From NCBI RefSeq assembly GCF_037975245.1, contig NC_092577.1, positions 36,264,898-36,328,897 of the forward strand: 64,000 bases of DNA, given 5' to 3'. A program made the position numbers and the translations under genes. The notes below the pieces were generated by a model that searched no databases, had not been told where the DNA came from, and was given only the letters and a program-made list of their open reading frames with translations. Shown one piece after another: positions 23,984 through 36,859 of the stretch. The stretch's first letter is position 1, and each line of letters opens with the position of its first letter. The stretch comes from Apostichopus japonicus (lineage: Eukaryota > Echinodermata > Holothuroidea > Aspidochirotida > Stichopodidae).

Positions 23984-26900
23984 CTATTTACTGTTCAGAT
24001 GGTACTCCTCCCTTAAACATTTTAATGCATCTTGCTCTGAAACTGTACCCCATTCTTTTGGGAGCTCTGCTGGCTTTAAACCGTACAACTTCGCAAAATC
24101 ATTATTGAAAGTGTGCAATACCCACTTCCAGTATGTTATTGGAGCTTCGTCTTTAATTGGGGTAATATCCCAAGAAGGATAATCCTCGGCATAGTCCTTG
24201 TAAGGTCTATACTCCTCTGGTGGGCCTATGCAGCAGCGATATTCAGTGTCGGAGGCTACTAACATTGTGCATGGAGCAGATACCAGTTTTAGTGACACTA
24301 GGCCATGATATCCTGCTACACCCTGTGAGTAATGGAAGATAGCTTTGTGTTTATGTTCACCTCTGATTTGAAAATGGCAGGGTACTTTACAGAAAGGACA
24401 AACGTCCTTACACGTTCCTAAATGATCTAAGATATCAAGTGCCACATCCCGCATTTTTGAATAAAGTTGAGATGCTACTGACGGATCACTTAGTTTCTCT
24501 AAGTTCCATTCTTTAGTAATATCTGTTTTCAAGTGCGAGCTGAACATGTTATACAACATCTTGGTAAATTCACCAATGTCACTTAAATTGAATTCCTCAA
24601 CAGAAAACTGTGTATTCATTCCATACCCTGAAAGGTCATCGTTTTGGAGAAATGTATTTGCCCATTCCCTAAATGTTGTTGTTTGTTCCCCTCCACATCC
24701 CATCAATGTATGTTCAGTATTACGCAATGCAGATTTAACACAGCGTAGTATTTCATCGATTTTGCCATATATTACGTTTCTAACCCAATATTGAGACCGT
24801 TTTGTTATTGCAGTTAGAACCTTCTGGCTCAACCAAGTGCTAACGAATTTATCATTGTCCTGTATAAAATCATAATACAACTTTGGATCTTTCTTAAGAC
24901 AGAGGTCTTCTAAAATCTTGCCAAGCATCCTCTGCTTATCGTTATAGCAATCTTCATCCCTCATTTGTTCTAAGAGTTTTACATTGAAGGCATTTAAAGT
25001 TACATTTTGCAAAACAGTCACACATTCAGAATATGATCTCTTTACAGCCGCTCCACTCTTAATGGTTTCATCAACATAGCTTTTAAAGTCGTCTTTTAAA
25101 CATTCCTTCTCATTTTCAAACATTTTTTGCAATGAATTGTGACTTTCATACTTTAGTTGACATTTTATGCAAAATTCACATACCTCGTTCTGGATTGCAC
25201 GAAGGGTACTAGCCACATATTCACTTTTGACCTTGCTTTGCGTTAATACATTGTACACTTCTTGTAAAATAGTGTCTACGCAACTTTGTTGAAACGGTAT
25301 AACTTTCGCGTGACTGTTAAGATCAGTTTTATGACGATTTACAATTCTAGATATTGCATCTTTAACTTTGTCCAGTCCGTCCTTAGATCCCGGCAAATGT
25401 TTGCCAAACCATTTAATAACATTTTCCCACACCTCCAAAAAGGTCCCTTTTTCGGTGTTAACTGTTCCTCGTATCTCGTCAGTGTACGCTTTGCTATGTA
25501 CTGTGCGAAGCATTAGGTTTTTTAGACTGTTATCACAAGCCTTCTTGATATATTCCTCAGTAATCTTGGATTTTTGGAATTCTTGTTCAAGCTGTTTACT
25601 TTTTTTATCCCAAAGTACGTCGAATTGTTTATCTAATTCCTTAGGGTTTTCCTTCCAATAGGAAGTGGGTTGTGCGTGCTTTAAATTATTTGCGGCTTCC
25701 TTAGCCGCAGTTTTCAGTTCTTCTTTTGCCTTTCTGATGAAATTTGGCAATCCTTTTTTAAGGGCCTCATTTTGTAATTGTATCTCTGTGTTTTCTTTGA
25801 TACCTCTTTCAATATCTTTACCAATGTCGATCGTTTCTTTTTTGATACTCTCTTGACGTCTTTTCACCTCCTCTTCGTCTGAATGCTCCTTTACGTATTC
25901 ATCTATTTTCTTATTTATATCTTCGCATTTATTAGTTATTTCAATCTTCAGCCTCATGTAAAAGTCTTTTTTCGTATCATTCTTGATATTTCTACCATTG
26001 CTAAGCTCCCATTGAAATATCTCAGTTCTCATTTTTCCAATAAGTTTATTATGCTCTAGTCGGAATCTTTGGTTACTGAGGGCATCAAAACTATTTTGGA
26101 AATTAAAGACGAAGTCTTCTGATTTCACTGCATTCCATACATCCTTCAATCTTTGAACAAATTTTGCCATTGTAAACTGACGTTGGATTACCGGTTGATT
26201 TGCTTTTGGTTTGAAAATGGCAATGGCTTTCTTTAAAGCGTGAATTTTCTTACTTACCAGTGTAAACTGAGGCGAGATTACCGATTGATTTACTTTTGGT
26301 TTGAAAATGGCTTCCTTTAGGGCGTGAATTTTATCACTGTAGCCAGGATTTGGAGGAGACATTAAACCCATCCACAAGCATGGGAAAAACTGCAAGTCAT
26401 CCTCTTCAGCTAGAGGAAATACATCTGAAAAATCTTGAATGTTTTCTACTCTTTCCTCAGCAGCAGCAATACGAGTGGCTTTGTTGAGAGCATCCTTTAT
26501 TTTAGCCATGTTAGTTTTATTGTTAGCGGCAGCTGCTATGTCGCTCACTCTCTGCTGAATAATTCTGCAATTAGAAACCAAATCGACTTTCTTCATTCTT
26601 ATCAAAGCATGGACAGCTATTTGCAATATGCCAATCATATCTGGGCCAATAGTTTCTTGACCGATATTCAATAGGGTAAGGTCCCCTATGCACATGACCA
26701 GTGTCGCTATCGAATTATCAAATGTGTGGTCGTTGAGAACAGTTCGATCTGGAGAATGCAATCCTTCAGTATCAATAATCAGAAGATACTGAAAACCAAG
26801 TTGTTCATGAAATGCTTCGTTCACTTCTAACAATTGTAGGTATAACCCCCGTGTGCATCTACCAGCACGTACCGGAAACCTGACCCCAAACATACTATTT

Positions 26901-28832
26901 AAGAACGTTGACTTTCCACTACTCTGGATACCAATTATAGACAAAACAAATATTCGTGGGTTATTAAGCGTTTTATCGAGATTCTTTAAGATGCCTGATA
27001 TCCAATCAATGGGAATGTAAACAGTTTCCCCATCTAAAAGTTCCAATGGATATCCTGCAAGAAGTAATTTTGATGCCATGTTAACCAGCAATTTATTTTG
27101 TTCGTGAGCTTTATCATTTTTCAGGTTTGCTTCATACCATTGTCCTAACTTACGAATAAAGTGTTCGCAAGTAATGTTTTTCGCATTAACTTGTTGGCTT
27201 TCTTTTAGGAGCTGCTTTTGCAAATCTTCTATTTCATTTTGCAGTTTCATGCGTTCACTGGGTGAAACGTGCTTCAGGTCAGACTTTCGTTTTTGCAGGT
27301 CAGTATTCAACTCGTGGATTCTCTCAAGTAGTTGAGGAAATTCATTGGTGGTCATTTTTTTGATATGTGTTTGGAAAAAGGACATGAAATAATGCAAAAG
27401 ATCATTTTCGTCAAGCATAACTGTTTTCAAGTTATTAAAAAAACTTCCATTTTGGCAGATAAACCCTTTTCTCTTTGCTTTTTCCTCATATCACGTTTAG
27501 TTTTATCCTTTGCTTCAAACTGATGATTGACAGTTTGTTCCCCACGACACAAACGTTTTCTATCAGCTTCGACCCATTTACCCCATTCCACTTGCAATTG
27601 TAAATATGATTTTTTCACTTCCTCTATGGATTCAGTGTTCGGAAAAGAGGATTGCATCAGTTGTTTTGCTTTGTAATAGGAATCATATGCCTGATCCACG
27701 GTTACTTCATTAAAGCACAACTTTTTCCAGTCTTCAATTGAACGGTAATCATCACTCCTTGTGAAATTGCAGTATTGCATAATCTTCTCACAAATGATTT
27801 TTGCAAGGTCTGTTGCATTACGTTCCAAGCCAAAATCAATACTATCATCGTTTGCATCGATGTTTAGTGTATTACGCTCACTGTTGAGCTGTTGCTTACG
27901 TGTTTGCCTGCCCTTCTTCTTTTTTTGTTCCATCAAATGTATCACGAAAACATTTTTGAATCTATTCTTTATGTCATCAATTGCTGTCTTGTAGCATTCC
28001 AATTTGTCTTTATCTACAAAGAGGAATACAGCATTAGCTGCTTTGCACGTAAACTCACTTTCGGTAGTAAATTCTGTGGCATCACCTCTCAGATTCAACA
28101 ATAACGTAACTTCTTTTAACAAATCCTCTTTTCTGCCGTACATTGGCAGATACCATTGGGCTTCTACTGATCCACAACAATGGAAAACGTTCTCTTTTTC
28201 ATCATCATAAGACATAAAATATTGAAACGTTCCATTACCTTGAGCTCTACCAATGACATTATTTAATACGGACGATTTGGAGATTGAAATATCACCAAAT
28301 CTTATGAATGCAGTGGTAAATACAGGCTCACGTACCATACGTTTCTCTGGAGCAAGAGATGTTTCATTTTCTTTCCATTTTTTTACAACACGACTTAATG
28401 CCCAAGTAAGCAGCTCTGGTTTCGCGTCATCTCTTACCCCAGGTAACAAGACTGGCACGGCAAGTTGACAAGATGCAAATTTCTCCAGCAAATGTTGTCT
28501 TAAATGATTATCGGAACAATGAAGAATTGCATATATGAAATCCCTTACACTACCTTCTATGTGAAGATTCTCTTTCCATGTTATCCTACTGTCTAGTGAG
28601 GTTAGCTTACTGATAAACAGAAATAGTAAATCTTTTCTCTTCTCTTCTTTTTCCTCTTTTTCTTCCTTTTTTTCTTCCCCTTTTTCTTCCTCCTTTTTTC
28701 CCTTTTCTTTTGAATCGTCGCTTGGGATCAGCCGTACCTCTGTGGCCGCTTTCAGGGTGAGCTTCCGTGGGAAATAGTCCTTTAGACCAACCTCTTCCAA
28801 GTATTCCAGAAAATCTTCTTCAGTTTCTTTAT
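23984..28832 (-). CDS. Very large inducible GTPase (VLIG/GVIN family), giant exon
   Basis: Minus-strand giant exon of about 1,615 codons in two frames joined near 27,440. The first frame has FLEYLEEVGLKDYFPRKLTL (the conserved LGL-x-x-YYP-x-KLT entry of this family), then a Lys/Glu run, then a GTPase-like domain without a P-loop (RFGDISISKSSVLNN, AQWYLPMYGR, LNLRGDA). The second frame has a coiled region, then a true G domain: GIQSSGKS (G1, residues 167-174 of that frame), RCTRG (switch Thr 193), DTEG (G3, 220-223). A long helical stalk follows, then a C-terminal CPFCKVPC ... H motif, WKWVLHTFNNDF and PKEWGTVSEQDAL, all typical of GVIN proteins. The exon starts at a gatag acceptor (phase 1) that fits the donor at 30,852. 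Vertebrate members are interferon-induced cytosolic GTPases. A role in immunity here is inference. Confidence 0.93.
26171..26345 (-). repeat. 90-base internal duplication in VLIG coding sequence
   Basis: The phrase tgtaaactga ... ggtttgaaaatgg occurs at 26,171 and 26,261 in frame. It duplicates about 30 residues (KIHALKEAIFKPKVNQ and KIHALKKAIAIFKPKANQ) just after the G domain, at about residues 364-420 of the second frame. The second-translated copy carries two extra codons (Ala-Ile). Confidence 0.9.
27437..27443 (-). other. Frameshift at a 7-base homopolymer in the VLIG exon
   Basis: The two long frames hand over at a run of seven A (T on the coding strand). The upstream frame stops within a few codons after it, and the downstream frame is open right across it. 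A run one base longer would make the frame continuous. This is either a sequencing/assembly slip or a recent inactivating indel. No splice sites fit the gap. Confidence 0.85.
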
Positions 28833-30852
28833 CTATCGAATATAAGAGTATATACTTAAATTGATGTCAAAGCCAAACTGAAGTCGTAAAAATTTGAAAC
28901 GATACATGTACAATTCACAATTGTAATGTGTGTCTCTATCTGGAAATATACCAAATTGTAAGTACCTCGTATATAAACGAACTATGACGATGTTGCTAGT
29001 CAAGAATAACTTTCCGACTAAGTATTGCTACATTTATTCTCGGAATATTTCCTGCAGCAGCGAGAAACGAGTGTAGGTGATGGTGAATGTCGCTGTCAAC
29101 CAACCTTATTTCCAATGAGTACATGCACCCGCAATAATGGCATTTCGAAGCGAGAGTTAAGCAAAGACAACATGCTTACTCTCACAGTAGCCATTACTGC
29201 TATCGTTATATGATATGTTCATTCAAACATTTGCACCATAAAGAACTCTTGACAACAGCTAACTGGATATCATTTTTCTCTCATGCTGATTGTTTGTGAG
29301 TTACTAAGTCGAACAGTTTGTAAAACGATACATTTATTGGAGAAGGACCCAGAACGTTTTTCAAAATACGGGATCTGCATGATCATACATTGATCAAAGA
29401 ACATTCTTTACAGTTTACACGGTCTTTGTTGCAAGAATAAACAATAGCATTTCAGTGACAAACGACATTGGAAATGTTTTACACACACATTACACGTAGT
29501 TTGCGGAAACTATGCACTGAGCAAAGAAATATCGATATGATCCCGATAACGTAATACACACATGTATATAGACTATTTTACACAAGTTTCTTTAACGAAC
29601 ATGCGAAAAAGAAAGCTACAGGCAACTTCTATAGATAAATACAGGGAGACATGACAGAAATCAACAACAAACCTTATTATCGTATTACCGACAAGGGATG
29701 ATAAGCAAAGAGAGCAGTAGAAACATACCATAATATACTGAATGGACTAATTCGAAACTGAACGTGTATTGAAAAAAACAACTTCGACGTTTGATGATGC
29801 CACTATGCAAAACGTCGATCTAACGATGTGATGAACAGAAAAGTTTACACTCTTCCCGGCATCCACAAATTATCTGAAGGGGTATTCTCGAGAAGTTTAA
29901 TACTGGCTCTTTATAGTTGCTCACCAGAAGGAGTATAATGATGAAGCTCATGAGGAGGAGAGGGAAATTATTTCAACACTGAACAAAATGAGACCTTAAA
30001 GAGACATATTGCTAATAATACTTCCGCTTGTAATTTATTCTGGTACTCCCATGGTTTGATTTAAGCTGAATAATTTATTGCCTACAAAGGATTAGCTATC
30101 TTAATTCATTTGGAATTCTAATAACCTTAACTACTCTTTTAATTTGTTTAAAGTTCCATTTGTATCATCCTTTGTGAATGCTGTTCTACAATTTTTAATT
30201 TCTATATTACTGTTTTATGAGCCATCTGGAAAGCATTTCTAACTAGATTAGTTTTCTTATACTGTTTCTCGTTTTCTTATTTTTAATGGTTTAGTTTTTA
30301 TACATTTAATAGCCTCTAATTATCATCCTTCTACCGGCCTTTGTGCTTGAGTGTTTAGGCAGTTCTGCTTTATATCTGTCGGTTCAATTTGTGGTAATTA
30401 AAGTTGAAACAAGATTACACAAGGTCCCCCTAAAAACAATTTAAAAAATCGACTTATCATCTGGCATAATGGTGTGGAACGACTACACTGTTGTTGGAGC
30501 GATATAGCAGGTTTATCCTGCAAAAAATCAGTAGATAAAGCTAAACTGTTAGATTGCCTTGCGAAAAACGTATTCAATTACACTGATTTAACAAGTGTAA
30601 TTCAATTGAAAACTTGTTTATGTTCTCAAAGAGACTTTGTCTAAGTCAGTCAAAGCTCTAAGCATTAGGTTTCTTTTTGAACCCTTCACTACATTTAGTG
30701 ATTTTGCGTACATTTTGTCTGAGCTTCTATGTATGGATTGCTGATAGCTTTCTCCAAAGATCTTTTCCTGGTATGTGAGAGAGAGAAGCTAAGGGGGGGG
30801 GGGGGGGGGTTATTACAAGTAGCTGTAGCCTATATGTCGTGCATTGCCTTAC
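28833..30852 (-). other. Intron between the 52-base exon and the VLIG giant exon
   Basis: Bounded by a CCCG|GTAAGG donor at 30,852 and a cgatag acceptor at 28,833, both phase 1. Inside is only AT-rich sequence, with a run of 17 G at about 30,793-30,809. An alternative acceptor, tttaag at about 28,850, would be phase 0 and would not fit this donor. Confidence 0.65.
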
Positions 30853-30904
30853 CGGGAGATTCTTGTTCTGACTCACTGGTGTTGTTCTCTGTATTGCCGG
30901 CCAT
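30853..30904 (-). CDS. 52-base upstream coding exon of the VLIG gene
   Basis: ATG GCC GGC AAT ... CCC G, then GTAAGG. It encodes MAGNTENNTSESEQESP plus one base, and phase 1 joins the giant exon to give Asp-Lys-Glu-Thr-Glu, continuing to FLEYLEEVGL. The ATG has a strong context (cagATGG) and is directly preceded by a ttcatttcag acceptor, so it may be either the start exon after a 5' UTR intron or an internal exon joined in phase 0 to the upstream 120-base repeat exons. The peptide is Ser/Glu/Asn-rich and probably disordered. Confidence 0.7.
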
Positions 30905-32506
30905 CTGAAATGAATGGTTAAAGAGGAAAAAGCCTGTTCAAATGTTATTTACAACATGACGTTTCAATTACTCCCGAGACCATCATTGACTCCTAACCTT
31001 CGCATATAGTTAAAATAGTTTGACATCATGATCATCAGTTGCATTTTATCCTAAAAATACTATGACGGATGTATGAAGAAACCTGTTTGTCGTACAAATG
31101 TGTCTATATTGATATCAAATTTTAAGTTAGTTTAACATAACATTGTAGTAATTTATTGGTCGGCAAGTTTTTCTACAGATTATTACGGTACTCAACATAA
31201 AACTGGGATTGAGCAACTGAGGCAACTCCATTTAAAAATATGTCAACTACAATATTTCGTAGTAGTTCATCTTAACAAGAGAGACATTTCTGGTAAGAGT
31301 GGTTTTCAATGAAACTGCAACTGAACGTGTAAAATCCATTAAATCAGTCAACGAAGCATAATTGATTAAATTTAGAGCTGAAACTTAGAGGGCATATAGC
31401 ATTTCAGAAGATATTGAGATAAGCTCAAAACATTTAGCTTAAAGCAGCATTTTGCGTCCTTTTCTATGATTTTTCTCAACCTCACTGACTCCACTATGCC
31501 ATAACGACATACATAACTAGATTACCTATTTAAATCTTACTCCAAATGGTGGCATAAAAGTCGAAAAATTTGCAACTTTCAAATTTTTTTTTCTCCAAGA
31601 TATTTTCCGTTGGGATCCCAATAAACCTCGCCCATAATATGAATATTTAAACACTACGAACTTCATCGACCAATACGTAATACAACACCATACTTGATTT
31701 GTGTACAGTCTATATGGCAGTTGTACCAGTGAGTTCCATAACAACTCCCTGGTTGTACTAACGCTAAGTCTTGAATCTATTTTTAGCAACGGCTCATAAC
31801 TAAACCTGCATCTCTGATTGGTTGAATTCAAATTAGTGGGTTTGGGGGAACTGTATACGACTAATTTAAAATGTGGAATTTGTCGTGGACACTTTTCTCA
31901 TTATCTGCAAATATCCTTAATGACTCGCCAATTAACGATGTTGGCAGGGAAAAACTTGGCTAATATCTTAGTTTGCTGTTTTGCGATTGGTATATGTAAA
32001 AAAACTCGATGGATATGTCAAAAAAAAGTAGAAAATGCCGACCAAACGCAAAATGCTGCTTTAACACAATTGTTCCACAAAAGACAGCATAACAAGAGAA
32101 ACATTTTTGATAAGAGTGGTTTTCAATGAAACTGAAAAGCAATTCACCGTTTAATATATTAAAATCTATTCATGCATGTAAAAGATGGTGCTATGATCAA
32201 TTTAACTTAATGGATCATTCTAGACAGCAAATGTTAAATTGGATATCTTTGTACAGTACTGTTTATAATGAAACTACGTGCAGCTATAACTATCTGAAAC
32301 AATCTTTCCAAGTCTCCAGTGAATACAATGTTGTGAGGAAGGAAAACCAACTGAACATAATGATGTTACTCTCTTGACAATAGTAACACATAATGTTATC
32401 GTATATCGTAACCAACAATGAAGAATGACTTATCGAGTGCAATACAATTTGTGTAAAATATTCTATTCACATGATTCTATTCAACAGTACATAATATTAA
32501 ATGTAC
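30905..32506. other. Duplicated putative intron, copy B
   Basis: Lies between the 52-base exon and the exon array on the minus strand and matches 26-1,624. Short frames on both strands differ from copy A mainly by amino-acid-changing substitutions, so they are probably not genes. Confidence 0.6.
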
Positions 32507-32590
32507 CTCATCGATATTTTGCTGGGAAGTCGTGCCAGTAGCAGCGTCTTACACGTCAGCTCATCTCTGTCTTCCTTATTCTTTCGTTTC
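32507..32590 (-). pseudogene. Degenerate copy of the 120-base repeat exon (B0)
   Basis: Counterpart of the degenerate unit at 1,625, with the same in-frame TAA and a diverged 5' half. It retains the GTACAT donor and the last 14 codons. Confidence 0.55.
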
Positions 32591-32857
32591 GTTTTAATTA
32601 TATTAATCATTTTATTTGAAGTAACAAGTTGAGGTATGGACTTGGTGTCGGGTTAATTATATATGGTGAACTTCATGATTTCAAAATAAACGTCGAATGT
32701 ATGACAGTATCAGAAAAATCTATTTATGTATCTGTCTATTTATCAGGTAAAACGGACCCACACTTTAGTTATCGCAGAACTGGTTTAATACCCGAGGTTA
32801 TAGTGCACCATTGTTTTATTCACTTGATCCGATACTACCGAGGTAATAAAAATGTAC

Positions 32858-32977
32858 CATATCGATATTTTGCTGGGAAGTCGTGCTAGTAGCAGCGTCT
32901 TTCACATCATCTTCATCCGGGTTCTCTGTTTCCATTATGGTTTCGTTTCTCCCTTCTTTCTTTCTGTGTACGTCCTC
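32858..32977 (-). CDS. Repeat exon B1
   Basis: 120 bases open in phase 0, with tattatag acceptor and GTACAT donor. Encodes the consensus segment (EDVHRKKEGRNETI, then METENPDEDDVKDAATSTTS) but ends in Met instead of Lys. It lies nearest to the VLIG gene. Confidence 0.5.
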
Positions 32978-33410
32978 CTATAATAATCAACACAGCAGAA
33001 TGACTCAAATTAATTCTTCCGAAATGAACTCCAATATTAATTATATTAATCATTGCATTTGAACATATTAATCATTTGAATTGACAATATTAATAGTTTC
33101 GCTATCATTTTTATATCAGTTTATAAACCATTTGAAGGAGACAATTGAAACAAGTAAAGTTAAAGTATATGGACTAAGTGTCGGGCCCAATTTTGTGTTG
33201 ATCATAATGATTTGAAAATATACGCCAAAAGTATGACGGTATCAAAAAAAAATTATACTATAATGTATCTTACTGTTTGTTTTTCTTTCTATCAGGAAAA
33301 AACGGACCCACGCTTTAATTATCGCAGAACTGGTTTAATACCCGAGGTTATAGTGCACCATTGTTTTATTCACTTGATCCTATATACTACAGTGGATAAT
33401 AAAAATGTAC

Positions 33411-33530
33411 CTTATCGATATTTTGCTGGGAAGTCGTGCTAGTAGCAGCTTCTTTCACATCATCTTCATCCGGGTTCTCTGTTTCCATTATGATTTCGTT
33501 TCTCCCTTCTTTCTTTCTGTGTACGTCCTC
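33411..33530 (-). CDS. Repeat exon B2
   Basis: Same splice sites and length. Variants: T-to-I before the internal Met (NEIIM) and D-to-E in DVKEAATS. Confidence 0.5.
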
Positions 33531-33967
33531 CTATAATAATCAACACAGCAGAATGACTCAAATTAATTCTTCCGAAATGAACTCCCATATTAATTATATT
33601 AATCATTGCATTTGAACATATTAATCATTTGAACTGACAATATAAATGGTTTTGCTATCATTTTTATATCAGTTTATAAACCGTTTGAAGGAAATAATTT
33701 GAATTAACAAGTAAAGTTAAAGTATATGGACTAAGTGTCGGGCCAAATTTTGTGTTGATCATATTGATTTGAAAATATACGCCAAAAGTATGACGGTATC
33801 AAAAAAAAATTATACTATAATGTATCTTACTGTTTGTTTTTCTTTCTATCAGGAAAAAACGGACCCACGCTTTAATTATCGCAGAACTGGTTTAATACCC
33901 GAGGTTATAGTGCACCATTGTTTTATTCACTTGATCCTATATACTACAGTGGATAATAAAAATGTAC

Positions 33968-34087
33968 CTTATCGATATTTTGCTGGGAAGTCGTGCTAGT
34001 AGCAGTGTCTTTCACATCATCTTCATCCGGGTTCTCTGTTTCCATTATGATTTCGTTTCTCCCTTCTTTCTTTCTGTGTACGTCCTC
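33968..34087 (-). CDS. Repeat exon B3
   Basis: Same splice sites and length. Variants: NEIIM and A-to-T in DVKDTATS. Confidence 0.5.
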
Positions 34088-34520
34088 CTATAATAATCAA
34101 CACAGCAGAATGACTCAAATTAATTCTTCCGAAATGAACTCCAATATTAATTATATTAATCATTGCATTTGAACATATTAATCATTTGAATTGACAATAT
34201 TAATAGTTTCGCTATCATTTTTATATCAGTTTATAAACCATTTGAAGGAGACAATTGAAACAAGTAAAGTTAAAGTATATGGACTAAGTGTCGGGCCCAA
34301 TTTTGTGTTGATCATAATGATTTGAAAATATACGCCAAAAGTATGACGGTATCAAAAAAAAATTATACTATAATGTATCTTACTGTTTGTTTTTCTTTCT
34401 ATCAGGAAAAAACGGACCCACGCTTTAATTATCGCAGAACTGGTTTAATACCCGAGGTTATAGTGCACCATTGTTTTATTCACTTGATCCTATATACTAC
34501 AGTGGATAATAAAAATGTAC

Positions 34521-34640
34521 CTTATCGATATTTTGCTGGGAAGTCGTGCTAGTAGCAGCTTCTTTCACATCATCTTCATCCGGGTTCTCTGTTTCCATTA
34601 TGATTTCGTTTCTCCCTTCTTTCTTTCTGTGTACGTCCTC
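34521..34640 (-). CDS. Repeat exon B4
   Basis: Same splice sites and length. Same variants as B2 (NEIIM, DVKEAATS), consistent with the recent 1,110-base block duplication. Confidence 0.5.
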
Positions 34641-35076
34641 CTATAATAATCAACACAGCAGAATGACTCAAATTAATTCTTCCGAAATGAACTCCCATAT
34701 TAATTATATCAATCATTGCATTTGAACATATTAATCATTTGAACTGACAATATAAATGGTTTCGCTATCATTTTTATATCAGTTTATAAACCGTTTGAAG
34801 GAAATAATTTGAATTAACAAGTAAAGTTAAAGTATATGGAATTAGTGTCGGGCCAAATTTTGTGTTGATCATATTGATTTGAAAATATACGCCAAAAGTA
34901 TGACGGTATCAAAAAAATATATACTATAATGTATCTTTCTGTTTGTTTTTCTTTCTATCAGGAAAAAACGGACCCACGCTTTAATTATCGCAGAACTGGT
35001 TTAATACCCGAGGTTATAGTGCACCATTGTTTTATTCACTTGATCCTATATACTACAGTGGATAATAAAAATGTAC

Positions 35077-35196
35077 CTTATCGATATTTTGCTGGGAAGT
35101 CGTGCTAGTAGCAGCTTCTTTCACATCATCTTCATCCGGGTTCTCTGTTTCCATTATGATTTCGTTTCTCCCTTCTTTCTTTCTGTGTACGTCCTC
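35077..35196 (-). CDS. Repeat exon B5
   Basis: Same splice sites and length, with NEIIM and DVKEAATS. Confidence 0.5.
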
Positions 35197-35631
35197 CTAT
35201 AATAATCAACACAGCAGAATGACTCAAATCAATTCTTCCGAAATGAACTCCCATATTAATTATATCAATCATTGCATTTGAACATATTAATCATTTGAAC
35301 TGACAATATAAATGGTTTCGCTATCATTTTTATATCAGTTTATAAACCGTTTGAAGGAAATAATTTGAATTAACAAGTAAAGTTAAAGTATATGGAATTA
35401 GTGTCGGGCCAAATTTTGTGTTGATCATATTGATTTGAAAATATACGCCAAAAGTATGACGGTATCAAAAAAATATATACTATAATGTATCTTTCTGTTT
35501 GTTTTTCTTTCTATCAGGAAAAAACGGACCCACGCTTTAATTATCGCAGAACTGGTTTAATACCCGAGGTTATAGTGCACCATTGTTTTATTCACTTGAT
35601 CCTATATACTACAGAGGTAATAAAAATGTAC

Positions 35632-35751
35632 CTTATCGATATTTTGCTGGGAAGTGGTGCTAGTAGCAGCGTCTTTCACATCATCTTCATCCGGGTTCTC
35701 TGTTTCCATTATGGTTTCGTTTCTCCCTTCTTTCTTTCTGTGTACGTCCTC
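35632..35751 (-). CDS. Repeat exon B6
   Basis: Same splice sites and length. Consensus protein, with a silent change in a Thr codon (ACG to ACC). Confidence 0.5.
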
Positions 35752-36185
35752 CTATAATAATCAACACAGCAGAATGACTCAAAATAATTCTTCCGAAATG
35801 AACTCCAATATTTATTATATTAATCATTGCATTTGAACATATTAATCATTTGAACTGACAATATAAATGGTTTCGCTATCATTTTTATATCAGTTTATAA
35901 ACCGTTTGAAGGAAATAACTGAATCAACAAGTAAAGTTAAAGTATATGGAATTAGTGTCGGGCCCAATTTTGTGTTGATCATAATGATTTGAAAATATAC
36001 GCCAAAAGTATGACGGTATCAAAAAAAAATATATACTATAATGCATCTAACTGTTTGTTTTTCTTTCTATCAGGAAAAACGGACCCACGTTTTAATTATC
36101 GCAGAACTGGTTTAATACCCGAGGTTATAGTGCACCATTGTTTTATTCACTTGATCCTATACTACAGTGGATAATAAAAATGTAC

Positions 36186-36305
36186 CTTATTGATATTTTG
36201 CTGGGAAGTCGTGCTAGTAGCAGTGTCTTTCACATCATCTTCATCCGGGTTCTCTGTTTCCATTATGGTTTCGTTTCTCCCTTCTTTCTTTCTATGTACG
36301 TCCTC
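36186..36305 (-). CDS. Repeat exon B7
   Basis: Acceptor is gattatcatag. Variants: DVKDTATS and D-to-N near the end (QQNINK). Confidence 0.5.
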
Positions 36306-36739
36306 CTATGATAATCAACACAGCAGAATAACTCATTATTAATTCTTCCGAAATGAACTCCAATATTAATTTTATTAATCATTGCATTTGAACATATTAA
36401 TCATTTGAATTGACAATATAAATGGTTTCGCTATCATTTTTATATCAGTTTATAAACCGTTTGAAGGAAATAATTTGAATTAACAAATAAAGTTAAAGTA
36501 TATGGACTTAGTGTCGGGCCCAATTTTGTGTTGATCAAAATGATTTGAAAATATACGCCAAAAGTATGACGGTATCAAAAAAATATATACTATAATGTAT
36601 CTTTCTGTTTGTCTGTCTTTCTATCAGGAAAAACGAACCCACGCTTTAATTATCGCAGAACTGGTACTATACCCGAGGTTATGGTGCACCATTGTTTTAT
36701 TCACTTGATCCTATACTACAGTGGATAATAAAAATGTAC

Positions 36740-36859
36740 CTTATCGATATTTTGCTGGGAAGTCGTGCTAGTAGCAGCGTCTTTCACATCATCTTCATCC
36801 GGGTTCTCTGTTTCCATTATGGTTTCGTTTCTCCCTTCTTTCCTTCTATGTACGTCCTC
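36740..36859 (-). CDS. Repeat exon B8 (most upstream intact copy)
   Basis: Acceptor gattatcatag and donor GTACAT. Consensus protein with K-to-R (HRRKEG) and a silent His codon change. If the array is transcribed from upstream, this would be the first repeat exon. No promoter was identified with confidence. Confidence 0.5.

Noticed and set aside
24546-26674. Plus-strand frames opposite the VLIG exon
   Set aside because: They are antisense shadows of the long minus-strand coding sequence.
33212-33442. Repeated plus-strand frames (MKIYAKSMTV-like) in each array unit
   Set aside because: They need a TTG start, cover intron-like sequence with a T-rich tract, and recur only because the units are recent duplicates. 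The minus-strand 120-base frames have better splice context.
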